In this document: positions 1-55,320 of the stretch, piece after piece
How the letters are laid out: every line of letters starts with the position of its first letter
How positions within the stretch are numbered: position 1 is the stretch's first letter
Assembly (NCBI GenBank): GCA_017311185.1
Contig: JAESUZ010004906.1
Coordinates: 248,001 to 312,000, forward strand
DNA length: 64,000 nt
Source: Proteles cristata cristata
Taxonomy: Eukaryota; Chordata; Mammalia; Carnivora; Hyaenidae
Direction: 5' to 3'
Made by a program: the position numbers and the translations under genes
The notes under the pieces: generated by a model
The model's database searches: none
Told to the model about the DNA's origin: nothing
Seen by the model: only the letters and a program-made list of their open reading frames with translations

Positions 1-1032
1 CATAAAACTTGCTTTCCTGAGTGATGCTTTTGACAGAATTCATGACCATACCTACCCTAGGCATGTACTTGTAGTGCATCTGCCCCAAATTGCTAGGAAA
101 GTAGTAACTTAATGTCCTAACAGAATTACTGAGCCGAGCAGTTTATAGCTTCCTATGAAAAACTGAGCAACCTATTAAGGAAAGCTGTCTAGAGGAAAAG
201 CCATCCAATCTCTGCTTGGATGTGTGTAACAGGTACACTTTCTCCAGTCCTGGATCTCATTAAATTAGCTTATATTCTGAAGAACTACTGTAACATGATA
301 AGAAATCCACCTCATTAGCTCATCTTGCATGTTAAAATGATAACTAAGCACAATATACTCATTATATGTTAGCCATATTGTTATTAAATCAACAGATATT
401 TATCCTGTGATTACTGTGAGTTAATAACACTTTGTAAGTGTTATTTACCCCCGCAGAAAGGCAGGCCCTGCTCTCAAGAGAGCAGTCCTACTCTCTCAAG
501 AGAAGTGAGCTTAGTTACCTCATAAAGTAGTTACTCTCCTGGGAACTATGTAAAGTGTGCCATGGCTGCTTAAAGGAAAAAGTACATAAGTCTACTGAGA
601 GTGAGAAAAAAGGCTTCCTGGAGGAGGTGATATTTGAGGTGACACCTGAAGAAGGAGTAGGAGTTTATGGTTAGAGGTAAGGGGCAGGAAAAGAGGATGG
701 CAGATAACAGAGCATAGGATGGGGAAAAAAAAAAAAGATAGCCCAGACACATGGGCCAGTATGAGTAAAGGACGAAGACACAAACAACATGCAGTATTTG
801 GGGACTTACAAGGCCTTATTCAGTAGGACCATGTACTATAAAGCGTAAGAAGAAGATTGATGGGAATGCAGGCTGGAGAGGAAGTACACATTTACTGAGC
901 ATCTATTTCATGCAATACACTATGCAGTAATAGAAAACAAAACAAAAGAACAAGCAACACAGAATTATAGACCTTAAAGGACATGAAATTGAATTCTCTA
1001 ACAAAACCAAAGGTCCCAACAAAACAAAAAAA

Positions 1033-1469
1033 TTTTTTGAGAGAGAGAGCACGCATACATGATAGGGCAGGGAAGGGGATGGGGATGAGACGGACAGAGA
1101 GAGAGAGAGAGAGACTCTTTTTTTTTTTTTTTTTTTTTTTAAAGAGAGAGACAGCGTGAGCAGGGGAGTGTCAGAGAGAGAGGGAGACACAGACTCTGAA
1201 ATAGGCTCCAGGCTCCGAGCTGGCAGTCAGCACAGAGCCCGACACGGGGCTCAAACACATGAACCGCGAGATCATGACCTAAGCGAAAGTCGGACGCTCA
1301 ACCAACTAAGCCACCCAGGCGCCCCCAGAGAGAGAGACTCTTAAGCAGACTCCATACTCAGCATGGAGCCCAATGGAGGACTCTGCCTCACAATTGTGAG
1401 ATCATAACCTGAGCCAAATGAAATCAAGTGGAGTTGGACACTTAACCAACTGAGCCACCCAGGCACCCC
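1033..1469 (-). mobile_element. Older CAN-SINE split by a younger SINE
   Basis: Antisense SINE halves lie at 1033-1117 and 1327-1469, ending in GCCACCCAGGCACCCC (reverse of the SINE head). The younger copy sits between them, with AGAGAGAGAGACTC-like sequence on both sides. Confidence 0.85.
1118..1326 (-). mobile_element. SINEC_Fc-type CAN-SINE
   Basis: A poly-T run (reverse of the tail) is followed by the GA-rich body and ends CCACCCAGGCGCCCCC, the reverse of the tRNA-like head with A/B-box sequence. It is inserted in an older SINE. Confidence 0.93.
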
Positions 1470-2775
1470 AGACAAATACTGATACCGTACAAACAATGCC
1501 AAAATAGTCAAGTTCTAATTCCTTATTTCCAATACCAAACAAAAAGGTAATTATCTCTATTCTAAGACTATCTCTATCTCTAAGACTCAACTTCTAAGTA
1601 TAGTAATATGTCTTTGTATCTCAAAGAAATATATGTTACTGATTTAAACGTTAAAAAGTACTTTGAGACTATTTGAAACAAAAGAATAATTATGCAATTC
1701 AGCCAGTACTGAGCAAGAGCCATGTACCAGATCTTGCCAAGAAGTAAATATACGGAGACGAATAAGGTTTCTCCCTCATAGAACTCATAGTCTAGTGTGG
1801 AAGTCCAACAGATTCAGCAATATGTTAAAAAGTAGTCTTGCATGCTGTTCTCTGTGCCCTACATTCATACAGAGCCTTCATTTTAGAATCTATAACAACG
1901 AGTGGCATATATTTATTAGTGTATTAGTCTTCTCACTAGATTGAAATAAAGTAAGGGTGCACAGAGTAGAGAATAATTCGTTGTGTTCTAGAGAAATGAG
2001 AGGAAGTATCACACAAGAAGTGATATGATGAAAGCCTTGCAAGTAGGGAAAACGTCACAGCATATTCCAACAGCAGCATAGCCCAAGCACCAAGAGATGA
2101 AAATGCACGGCATATTTAAGGAAATATGGAGCAGTTCAATGGAAATTAAAACACGGGAAAAATGGTGTAAGACTATACACTCAGGTGAGGACGAAGACTC
2201 TTCTACTTCTACCACTATCCTATCTATCCGTGGTACCCAGCAAAGTGCTTGGCACAAAAAAGACACAAAACAAACATGTATCCAGTTAATCAATGAATAA
2301 ACAAAGGTCAGGGACAAGTTTTGTCATCGTGAGTTTTGGCTTTTATTCTGAAGAGTAATGAAAACATGATCTAAGATTTTAGCTAGGAGGTACCATAAGC
2401 ATACATGTACTTTTAGAAAGATGATTCTGGTAGGAATATGCATAAAAAGTAAAGAGCAAAGAGACTGGTAGCAGAGAAACACATTAGAGGGTTATTCCAG
2501 TAACAACCTATGTTGTTGACATAATGACAACCTATGTTACCATAATGGCAACCTATGTTACCACAAACATAGTGGCCAAGGCCAATGGGGGACAGATTCA
2601 AAGAACTATCATATGCTGCTGACAAAGGCCACAAGAACTGGCAAGTGGTGACTGGTTTATGTTAGTCCTATTGATCTTGCTCAGCAGGTACAATCAAAGG
2701 ATGAAGGTGTGTTTAACAGAGATCAGAAACGGCACTAGAGATAAAGAGATATGGGAGAACAAAAAGGCTATACTC

Positions 2776-2965
2776 CTGTGCTATCTAATATGACAGCCAC
2801 CAGCTACATGTAGCTATCTAATCTTAATTTTAATTTTAAAGTAATTAACGTTAAATAAAATTTTCGTTCTCAGTCACAGTACCCACAATTCGAAGGTTCA
2901 TATGTGGCTATTGGATAGTGCAGAGCTGTAACATTTCCATCGCTGCAGAAAGTTCTACCAGACAG
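2776..2965 (+). mobile_element. MER5-type hAT-Charlie nonautonomous DNA transposon
   Basis: The left end TGCTATCTAATATGACAGCC and the right side with ATATGTGGCTATTGGATAGTGCAG are typical of MER5A. The element is ancient and diverged. Confidence 0.7.
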
Positions 2966-3142
2966 TGCTGACCTTGACAAATAGGACTCATCCAAGAACT
3001 AGAAGGTGTGTTTTTGAGTAAATCCAAATTTGTCTTTGTTTTACTTTTCTCTGGATGGAGACTAGAGAGAAGAAATTTAGCTCCATGAACTACCAAGGCA
3101 CACTGCTTGTGTTCAGTGATGGGATCAACAGAGTAGTACTCA

Positions 3143-47968
<44,826 letters not shown>

Positions 47969-48450
47969 CTTGGACCTCCCGGTTGGGACTGGAGGCCCTG
48001 TGGGGGGGCTGAGGGCCGACCGGAGCGCAGAGGAGAATGCAGGGGCTGGGGCGGGGAGAGCGGGGCACAGGGAGAGGGGAGGGATTCGGCGGGGGTGGGG
48101 CAGGAGGGGGACCGGAGAGGGGAGGAGGACGGGGCGGGGCCAGATGGACCGGAGGGGTAAGGGGAGAGAGCAGGGTGGGGGCTGGGGAGCGGGGAGGAGG
48201 AGGGGGCGGGGCCGAGGGCGGGCGGGAGAAGGGAGAGGGGTTGGGCGGGGGAGAGGGGACCGGAGAGGGCCGGCAGGGGTGGGGCCTGCGGTGGGCGGGA
48301 GGGAGCGGTCAAGACGAACCCGAGGTGGGGGGTGGTGTCGGACGGGGCGGGGCAGGCAGAACGGGCAGCCGCTCGCCGGGTGGGGTCGGGAGGGGCCGGC
48401 TGGGGGTTGCAGGGGCAGAGGTGGGCTGGGCTGCGTTGATGGCCGATCCC

Positions 48451-48822
48451 CTGACGCCCTCCTCCCCTGGTCTAATCCCTTTTTGGTGTGGCTTCATTCT
48501 TGTCCTGACACCAAGGCTTTTCTTTCCAGGAAGCAAATTTGAATGCCACGTGGTGTAGTTTTTAATATATTCTTTACTTCTTTGTCCCCCATGTATGGTA
48601 ACATAATAACATAAACGTGCAGTCTGATTAAGTGGTCTCACGTTACAAGGTCCTGAGGGTTGTTGTCGGAAACCAGTGCAGCCAGATTGCCTTGAGATTA
48701 TTTTTTCTTTCCTTAGGGATGGGACCCTACCACATTCCCAGCCCCCCATGCTCTGACCCCTCTATTTTGGGTCAAAGAGCGTCATCTTGGTTTAGAGGTT
48801 TATATCCAAAACATTACACGAG
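48451..48822. other. DECR1 upstream flank, between CpG island and provirus B
   Basis: The sequence has lower GC content. Its right end (ending TTACACGAG) is the left target flank of provirus B. It may be the downstream part of the class I element that provirus B invaded, but no LTR boundary can be seen. Confidence 0.5.
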
Positions 48823-49272
48823 TGTTGCGGACGAAATGACACAAAGGACAAGACACACACAAAAGACAGACACAGACACAACTCCGGCCGAGGAACAATT
48901 CTACGCAAGCCCCTCTTGCGGTTTATTTTATACCCCGGTAACTGGATACAAACTGAAATCTACAAGATGCATTCCTTTACCAATTAAGAGCAAGTAGCCA
49001 AACACATTTCAAGGACAGGGGGGAGCAAAGGGAGGAAGCGACCACAACATGTTTCCTAAGAGGCCTGCTCACAATTCCAGCCTTCTCCTTATTTCTAAGG
49101 AGGGCATGTTCCCTCGTTTGCAAGCGGACCATTAAACTTGGATACTGTGTGCAGGCCTCCTGGCAGAGCATCCTGTTTGCAGGAATGCCTTGCCCAGGCA
49201 GGGAGCCCCGTGTGCAGGCACATCCCTGCGTCCCTAACCACGCTTTCTTGTGCTCACTGTCGGGCTCCCACA
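48823..49272 (-). repeat. Provirus B 3' LTR (DECR1-proximal)
   Basis: TATAAAATAAA on the minus strand (48922-48932) joins a TATA box to an AATAAA signal. It is followed at 48904-48920 by a perfect hairpin CGCAAG-AGGGG-CTTGCG. Transcription from here would run toward DECR1 exon 1, about 0.85 kb away. Confidence 0.95.
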
Positions 49273-51034
49273 TCTCCCCCTTTTTTCTGAGAAGCAGTAG
49301 CAAACTGTAAAGTGGCGAGAACGTGTTGTCTATCTTTTTTCAGTTGTTGCCTTCTTTGCCAGCACCGGAAGACTAAAATAATAACACAGCATAAAAGTAT
49401 TATGAATAAAGTATTCACGAGAACAGTTCCAATTAGGGCAGACACATGTCCAAGAGGGTGCAAATTATTCATCCCTTTCTGTAAATCCCTTAATAGATCG
49501 GACCCAGTGATGTCAGGTAGTGTTTTGCTAAATGTAGACAAAATTTGCTGCTCTAACTCCATAATTTCCTTAGTTAGGTTTTGATACCCTGTTAATGACC
49601 ATTTCACCTTTTCTCAACCTTCGCGCATGTTAAAAGGCACAGATGTTATACATCATTGAGAGGAGTTCCAATCACATTTCAATACACCTTTTGTGAATAA
49701 GACAGTTAATTGATCCCCAAGCCACGAAACGGTATGTTGAAGATTGAGTACATCAGTTGCAAGTTGTGCATCCAGATCTCATTGTTGTTGCCATAATAAA
49801 TGAGAGTCTTTACGCCATTCCCGTACAAAGTCTGCTGTTTAGAATCCTTGATGCAAAAGCAAGTCCAGCCACGGCAGCGGTTGCAGTAACTGCAGCCGCT
49901 GCAAGAACGGAAGCTATGATTAGTCCAAGCATGCGTCCGGACCGGTGAAGCAAAGTTTGCATAGCAGTCACCAAATGAGATACAGCAAAAGAGTCCGACC
50001 AAGGTCTTGTCAAATTTACAGGCAACCACAGTTCGGTACGAGTTTTAACAATCACCAATGAAAAATTAGAGTTATTGATTTGTGTTTCAAAACTTTTCCA
50101 CCATGACTGATTTACACACTGTGTTAAATTACAATGATTACATGATACAGATCCCTCTGTAGCATTCCAAGTCCAATTCCCATACAGCAATGCAAAGGGG
50201 TATTTTAGACAAGCCGTAGCAGAATAGGATTTATTAACATGCAAGTTAACATGAAAGGGACCTGAACTGTCAGTCTTATCCAAAGTATAGTTTCCTGACC
50301 ATATAGTGAGATTCCCTGAAACTGCCCATAATTTCCAAATATTCCCTTGAAAGTGGGGATACCCTAACAATCGCAATTTAGGGGGACGAGTGCAAACTGT
50401 TGCCATTTTACGGTTTCATTACCGTTACCCATTAAAGTACCATTAATTCGATGCCATTTAAAAGTTTTCTTAGACCATTTTTCCAAAATTTGACCATGAT
50501 CAGGGCTCCAATCTACAATAACAAATCCAGAATAATTCATGACCTTAAAGGGCCCATGACTTCGGCATCTTTCCCATTCCAAAGATTCTAGAGAAGGAAT
50601 AAAAAAATTAGAAGGGCATAATGGTATAAAGGTATCAGGATGGTGACTCATCGGCGTCGTAGAGGTGTTGAATCCCCTGGTGGAAACAAGTATAGTAAAG
50701 GCAGCAGGATGATAATTATTATATGTTACTCCCCAGGTATTATAAGAGTGATGATTATGCTTCCTTGTAGAGAGGCAAAAGGGATGTCCTCCGATGCACA
50801 AGGGGAGTCCCTCCACTGCAACAGTAACATTACTTATGTTATATTATTATGATGATACAGATGCTCAATTCCTCCACACGCGGGTGGTGGGAAGAATGCA
50901 GTTTCATTGGTGCATACCTGTACTTCAGGTTCACCCCAAGAGACAGCTCTCACAAGAGGAGTATTAGGAACATAAGCCCAATAAGTATATTCTATCGCTT
51001 GCACATACATTACCTGACAGGTAACCACAGCCAT
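49254..51034 (-). pseudogene. Provirus B env (SU and TM), multiply frameshifted
   Basis: Five frame segments carry Env. MAVVTCQVMYVQ at 51034 leads into YTYWAYVPN and an SU segment to 50834. A second SU part lies at 50364-50816 (NYSGFVIVDWSP). A third at 49810-50406 has many sequons and LWLPVNLTRPW, then the Ala-rich fusion-peptide-like ASVLAAAAVTATAAVAG. TM pieces lie at 49706-50029. The TM C-terminal part (49254-49607) has the membrane span VLVNTLFIILLCCVIILVF and a basic tail reaching the LTR. Each segment is in a different frame from the next, so no full Env can be made. Confidence 0.9.
49273..49288 (-). other. Provirus B polypurine tract
   Basis: Minus-strand AGAAAAAAGGGGGAGA immediately precedes the TGTGGG of the 3' LTR. 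Confidence 0.9.
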
Positions 51035-51887
51035 CTTATCCTCCTCTTTCCTTCGAAAATGTAATTCTGCTGCTGATAGATTTTCTTTGCTCCAAATATT
51101 CAGAAATTTTAAAGTTAGTAAGGTTTTATTCAAGAGGTCTTTTGGTTTCATAAATCTCTCCTATTCCCCCTTTTTTATTTTTTCAACATACTCACATAAA
51201 GTACGATTATCCCTTTCAATAATAGCTTGTCCTTGACTATTATAAGGGATACCAAAAGTATGAATTATATGATATTGGGATAAAAAATGAGCTAATTTTG
51301 CAGATTGGTAGGCAGGTGCCTATCAGTTTTCAATTCAATTGGGACCCCCATAACTGCAAAACAAGATAATAAATGAGTAATAACAGCAATAACAGCATCA
51401 GCCTTTTCAGAATGTAATGTAGTAGCCCATTGGAAATGTGTGCATGTATCTATATATGATGGACGCATTTTTGTTGTCCAAAGGATGAAAGAAAAATTAC
51501 ATCCATTTGCCATACCTGATTTGCTTGTAATCCTCTTATGTTGACACCTGGTGGGGTAAATGGTAAGGTAAAAGGTGCACAAATAGAACAAGAGCGAACA
51601 ATAAGATTTTTTTTTAATCCTTTAGAGTTAATATGTTGCAGACGATGCTCTTGTTTTGCTGCTTCTATAGGATAAAGTAATGCATCAATTACAGCATTTC
51701 TGAATGACAAGGGTCCAGGAAGGGCAAAATGTGCACGGATATGGGTAAAGAAAATTAATTCTGAACGCTGCAGAAGTGATCGTTGTACCGGATAAAATAA
51801 TTTGTCAATATCTGTTTTAAGAGTTATAGGCAGTGAAACTTGAGGAAGCTGCAAACGAGAGAACAGCATACGGAGAATCCGAAACAA
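51034..51887 (-). pseudogene. Provirus B pol: integrase (frameshifted)
   Basis: The segment at 51450-51887 ends RNase H and begins integrase, with a His pair (EHRLQHIN) and CSIC zinc-binding residues, then NQVWQMDV with the first catalytic Asp. A frame change leads to 51292-51591 with MGVPIELKTD (second Asp). A third piece near 51180-51260 keeps [12 protein letters not shown] with the catalytic Glu. The integrase tail (LTLKFLNIWSKENLSAAELHF) runs to about 51055, in frame with env. All three catalytic acids are present, but the frame is broken at least twice. Confidence 0.88.
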
Positions 51888-51960
51888 TGTTAACAGGGAG
51901 TTGAGGAAAGTCTTGCAAAACTAAGTAAATAGCCCACAGCTCAGCAGGCTGCACAGAGCA
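51880..51960 (-). pseudogene. Provirus B pol: RNase H remnant
   Basis: QPAELWAIYLVLQDF and VNIVSDSPYAV are seen on the minus strand. They match the RNase H helix with its catalytic Glu and the following Asp strand. The N-terminal part of RNase H and all of RT are missing upstream. Confidence 0.75.
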
Positions 51961-51964
51961 AAAC

Positions 51965-53035
51965 GAATGGGGAAGGCAGAAGAGGCAAGTTGACAGCAGG
52001 AGGCAGAGAAAGAGAATTAGCAGTTTTAAATTTTGTGAGCTTAGACAGAGAAGACTTAAGGTTTGTTAGGCAGTCTATTTCCGTCTGGAGAAGACAAGGA
52101 ACTTCCCCGAAACAAAAGGAGTTTCGGCAGCTGCTTGGGAATATTCCTTAAAGTCCCCGTCCGGAGGTAAACCAGCCACAGTTGGCTTCAATTATAGCCA
52201 TTAATCTGGGAAAAGAATGAGTGAGAAGCCCTCAACATTTACTAGAAAGAGGAACAGAGAACAGGAGAGAGTTAACATCCCCTTCAGTCTAAATTTATTT
52301 CAGCCAGACCAATAAGGTCTCCTTTATGAGTTTTTTCCGGATATTGGTTGGGCACTCTTGTAGTGAGGCAGTGTCACAAAGACAGACAAAGGGTGGGGGG
52401 TGCCCTCTCTAATGAGGAGACCAGTCAGATGTCAGTTTGGTCATGTCCCAAAAGAACTTAAGGGAAGCTTAGCTGTCGTGGTCTCAGCTTTGGAGACTAT
52501 TCCGATGCCACCATACACCGTATGCCGTTTACCACAAAATCGCAGACAGGCACAGTCAGACCCCATAGGCTTTTTGGGACCTTAAGGGTGCCCACCCGTG
52601 GAGCCACAGAATCAAACCCAGCAGGCAAGCCAGACCGAATTCCATATTCACATCTATATACATACTAGAGGTTACTAGATTCCCTCCCACAGAAATTCTA
52701 CAGATAACACTAACAACGACAATGACAAACAGGACAAAACAGATACAGAAGTGGCCACAAAACAGGTTTATGAGTTTGCTGAAGGGCCAACCGACGTCTC
52801 GGTGTGCCCTGGGGGAGGGAACTAGCTGCGTCCAGCTTTATTTTAATCCCCCAGACAGAAGCACATGTGCATTTAAGGATCCAGGTGATAAGTTGATTTA
52901 CCTCATTTTTTCTTAATAACAAAAATGTGAGCGCTCGAGGAGCTTGAGCAGTGGCCACTAGTTTTCCGACAGAATGGTTACAGAAGCCCCCATGGGAAAG
53001 AGAAGATAAGTATTTGTGCTATACATTCTCCAGCC
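51965..53035 (-). other. Unassigned 1.07-kb segment in place of protease/RT
   Basis: The segment lies between dUTPase and RNase H, where protease and RT should be. I find no DTG, LPQG or YxDD motif in any minus-strand frame, and no long ORF. It contains a 29-codon ORF at 52645-52559 with a hydrophobic start (MEFGLACLLGLILWLHGW). Its base composition is more GC-rich than the neighbouring retroviral genes. The origin is unknown. Confidence 0.7.
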
Positions 53036-53040
53036 AACAG

Positions 53041-53418
53041 TTAAAGTGGAATAGAAGTAGAAACCATAATTAAAATTTCTCCAACAAAATCAGAGTCTAT
53101 AACTCCAGGAATGATGGTTAGGCCTCTTAAAGCTGCGCTGCTGCGGCCCAATATTAAGCCAAAGGTGCCTTTAGGCAATGGGCCAAATATGTTTGTCCTT
53201 AATTTATAAATGCCACCTCCCTGAGACAAAAAAAGAACATTTTCAGCAAGAGGTAAATCAGCAGCCGCACTCCCTGAAGTTGCAGAGAGTAAATCTGACA
53301 CCATTAAAGGTTTAGCTATTCCTGATGTAGCAGTCATCTCTAAGGGTTGTTGGAAAACGAAGGGGTTACTTGAGGAGTGGGAGGCGTAGCCATTGAGTCC
53401 CCGGCATTGTTTTAACAA
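53041..53418 (-). CDS. Provirus B dUTPase (pro-frame) domain, open 125 codons
   Basis: The open frame shows dUTPase motifs in order: SATSGSAAADLP (motif 1 region, with A/D in place of the usual GxDL), GPLPKGTFGLILGRSSAA (motif 2), and GVIDSDFVGEI (motif 3). Betaretroviruses encode dUTPase at the start of the pro frame, where it limits uracil in viral DNA. The protease that should follow is missing. The change from the gag frame just upstream fits either the normal gag-pro frameshift or a deletion. Confidence 0.85.
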   Translation of the reverse strand: MLKQCRGLNGYASHSSSNPFVFQQPLEMTATSGIAKPLMVSDLLSATSGSAAADLPLAENVLFLSQGGGIYKLRTNIFGPLPKGTFGLILGRSSAALRGLTIIPGVIDSDFVGEILIMVSTSIPL

Positions 53419-53963
53419 TTTCCGCCCTTGGAGGGCTTCATAGCCTGAGCCAAAGCAGTAGCAAAAACAGCAGCATTATGTTCATGTCCCCCCACTCCTG
53501 AACAAGCTCTAATATACTCAGCTATAGAAGCTCCCTGCCCTTTTAAAGGGCCCAAAACACGTTTACATTCCGAGTTTGCATTTTCAAAAGCAAGTGTCTG
53601 CAAAAGTATCTCTGAGATTTCATCACGTCCAACATCCCGCTCAACAGCCACCCGCAATCTAGCAAGAAAATCAGTATAGGGTTCATTGGGTCCTCGTAAA
53701 GTTTTTGTAAAAGAAGGCTGAGCGTGGCCAGTAGGTACAACACGGCGCCAAGCCCTAAGAAATACCTGGCGCACCTGCTGTAAATCCTGGTCGGAAAATT
53801 GAGCCTGATTTCTCAAGGCTCGAAATTGTCTCTCTCCCATCAATTTATCCTCCAGAGGACCAGGAGGGTTCTGTCCCTCATTAATTTGAGCCTGCTTTCG
53901 GGCTTCCTCTTCCCACCAACTCCTTAATTGCAGAATACAATGCAAGTGCTTGAGTGATAGCAC
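53412..53963 (-). pseudogene. Provirus B gag: capsid C-terminal part
   Basis: The 183-codon frame contains a major-homology-type region, GPNEPYTDFLARLRVAVERD, and the capsid C-terminal dimer domain to about residue 165. It ends AMKPSKGGNC*. The N-terminal capsid domain is incomplete, and no CCHC zinc knuckles of nucleocapsid follow, so gag is internally deleted. It is out of frame with matrix (53881-54213). Confidence 0.9.
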
Positions 53964-54213
53964 TACATAGAGTCCACAGTTTCAAAGGGCATATGTTACC
54001 CTTCTGATGCTGTTGCTGTAATTCCTTCTGTATTAATTTCCATTCCTTTAAGTTTAATTGTACTTTGGGTTGGCACTTAAACCCATAACAATGCTGCTCC
54101 ACAAGGCGGAATAACTCAAATAAACGGCGACTAGATACCTTCACCCCGATGGAGTGGAGAAGTCCTTTGACTAGCTCCATGTATTGTGCCTTTGCTGATG
54201 GGGAATTCCCCAT
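53881..54213 (-). pseudogene. Provirus B gag: matrix domain
   Basis: The 110-codon frame begins MGNSPSAKAQYMELVKGLLH. Gly2 is the expected N-myristoylation site of Gag. The helix-rich matrix continues to about residue 100 and then goes out of frame. It starts about 100 bases after the primer-binding site, the normal position for gag. Confidence 0.9.
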
Positions 54214-54260
54214 AATTTTCCCGAAAGTTCCCCTGCCTTGGACCTACAATCCCCGAGGGG

Positions 54261-54267
54261 TACTCAC
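54261..54267 (-). promoter_or_regulatory. Provirus B leader splice donor
   Basis: Minus-strand AAAGG|GTGAGTA is a strong donor between the primer site and gag, as expected for making subgenomic env RNA. Confidence 0.7.
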
Positions 54268-54291
54268 CCTTTCGGTTTCGTTCGCCCTCTG

Positions 54292-54309
54292 CCCCGCGTT
54301 TGGACGCCA
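54292..54309 (-). other. Provirus B primer-binding site
   Basis: TGGCGTCCAAACGCGGGG lies two bases after the 5' LTR. It resembles the tRNA-Lys(1,2)-type site used by betaretroviruses, with several differences. Confidence 0.75.
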
Positions 54310-54311
54310 GA

Positions 54312-54756
54312 TGTTGCGGACGAAATGACACAAAGGACAAGACACACACAAAAGACAGACACAACTCCAGCCGGAGGAACAATTCTACGCAAGCCCCTCT
54401 TGCGGTTTATTTTATACCCCGGTAACTGGATACAAACTGAAATCTACAAGATGCATTCCTTTACCAATTAAGAGCAAGTAGCCAAACACATTTCAAGGAC
54501 AGTGGGGAGCAAAGGGAGGAAGCGACCACAACATGTTTCCTAAGAGGCCTGCTCACAATTCCAGCCTTCTCCTTATTTCTAAGGAGGGCATGTTCCCTCG
54601 TTTGCAAGCGGACCATTAAACTTGGATACTGTGTGCAGGCCTCCTGGCAGAGCATCCTGTTTGCAGGAATGCCTTGCCCAGGCAGGGAGCCCCGTGTGCA
54701 GGCACATCCCCGCGTCCCTAACCACGCTTTCTTGTGCTCACTGTCGGGCTCCCACA
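54312..54756 (-). repeat. Provirus B 5' LTR
   Basis: Minus-strand TGTGGGAGCC to CGCAACA. TATA/AATAAA lies at 54406-54416 and the hairpin at 54388-54404. It is nearly identical to the 3' LTR. Confidence 0.95.
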
Positions 54757-54789
54757 CATGAGTGACCGTCTTTTTTTTTTAAATTATGT

Positions 54790-55150
54790 TCTCAATGAGA
54801 CTGGAGACAACCAGGGGAGCCAAGCAAGGTAGGATTAAGCAACCTCCCAGAATTAGGAGGATAATTTTTATGAGCGTTTTGAATACCCTGAAAGTTGAAA
54901 ACCATCTTCCAAATAACTCCCTGGGGTTTTAACTCTTCCTGGTCTGGACGGAGACATGAGGAATTCTTTCTCCTCTGTGTTTTTTTTTTTTCATTATTTG
55001 TCTGTAGGCAGCGGTTGCTTAGGTTAAACTTTTTACAAACTTCTCTCTGAGAAGCAAGCAGGTAATTTAAGGCCAAGCGATTGCGATAGATGGCATTGAG
55101 GATTGTAGTTTGCTGCTTGGCTAGTAACACCTCTGGCAGTTTTATTGGTT
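54790..55150 (-). pseudogene. Provirus C env transmembrane remnant
   Basis: AIYRNRLALNYLLASQ followed by REVCKKFNLSNRC corresponds to the gammaretroviral TM region around the CX6CC motif, with a Cys changed to Arg. In another frame, LKTLIKIILLILGGCLILPCLAP is the membrane span. It is a fusion-protein remnant without an intact frame. Confidence 0.8.
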
Positions 55151-55320
55151 ATAATTTTTGTAACTGCGGTAGTCTAATTATGCAGGTTTAACATGTAAAC
55201 GGGGGTGCAGTAGCCCCACGACCTATCCTCTGCCCAAGCGGCAGAGCCATAATATTGGATTATACACGTAGGAGGTTGTTAATCATCTTTTTAATTGTCC
55301 ATTTGTAAGGCACGCGACTT

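Larger units (their letters stand above)
48823..54756 (-). mobile_element. Provirus B: class II (betaretrovirus-like) ERV with nearly identical LTRs and defective interior
   Basis: The LTRs (450 and 445 bp) begin TGTGGGAGCCCGACAG and end CGTCCGCAACA on the minus strand. They differ by three substitutions, a 6-bp indel and a 1-bp indel. Flanks CACGAG (48817-48822) and CATGAG (54757-54762) are a 6-bp target duplication with one CpG-type transition. Read right to left: primer site, leader with splice donor, matrix, part of capsid, dUTPase, about 1 kb of unrecognised sequence, RNase H end, integrase, env, polypurine tract. Nucleocapsid, protease and RT are not found. It lies in the same direction as DECR1, upstream of its promoter. 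Confidence 0.95.

Noticed and set aside
47970..48558. Long Gly/Arg-rich plus-strand ORFs (190 and 173 codons)
   Set aside because: They are translations of the GC-rich CpG island and have no splice or family support.
48309..48749. 146-codon minus-strand ORF
   Set aside because: Half is CpG-island composition and half is possible ERV flank; I see no coding motif.
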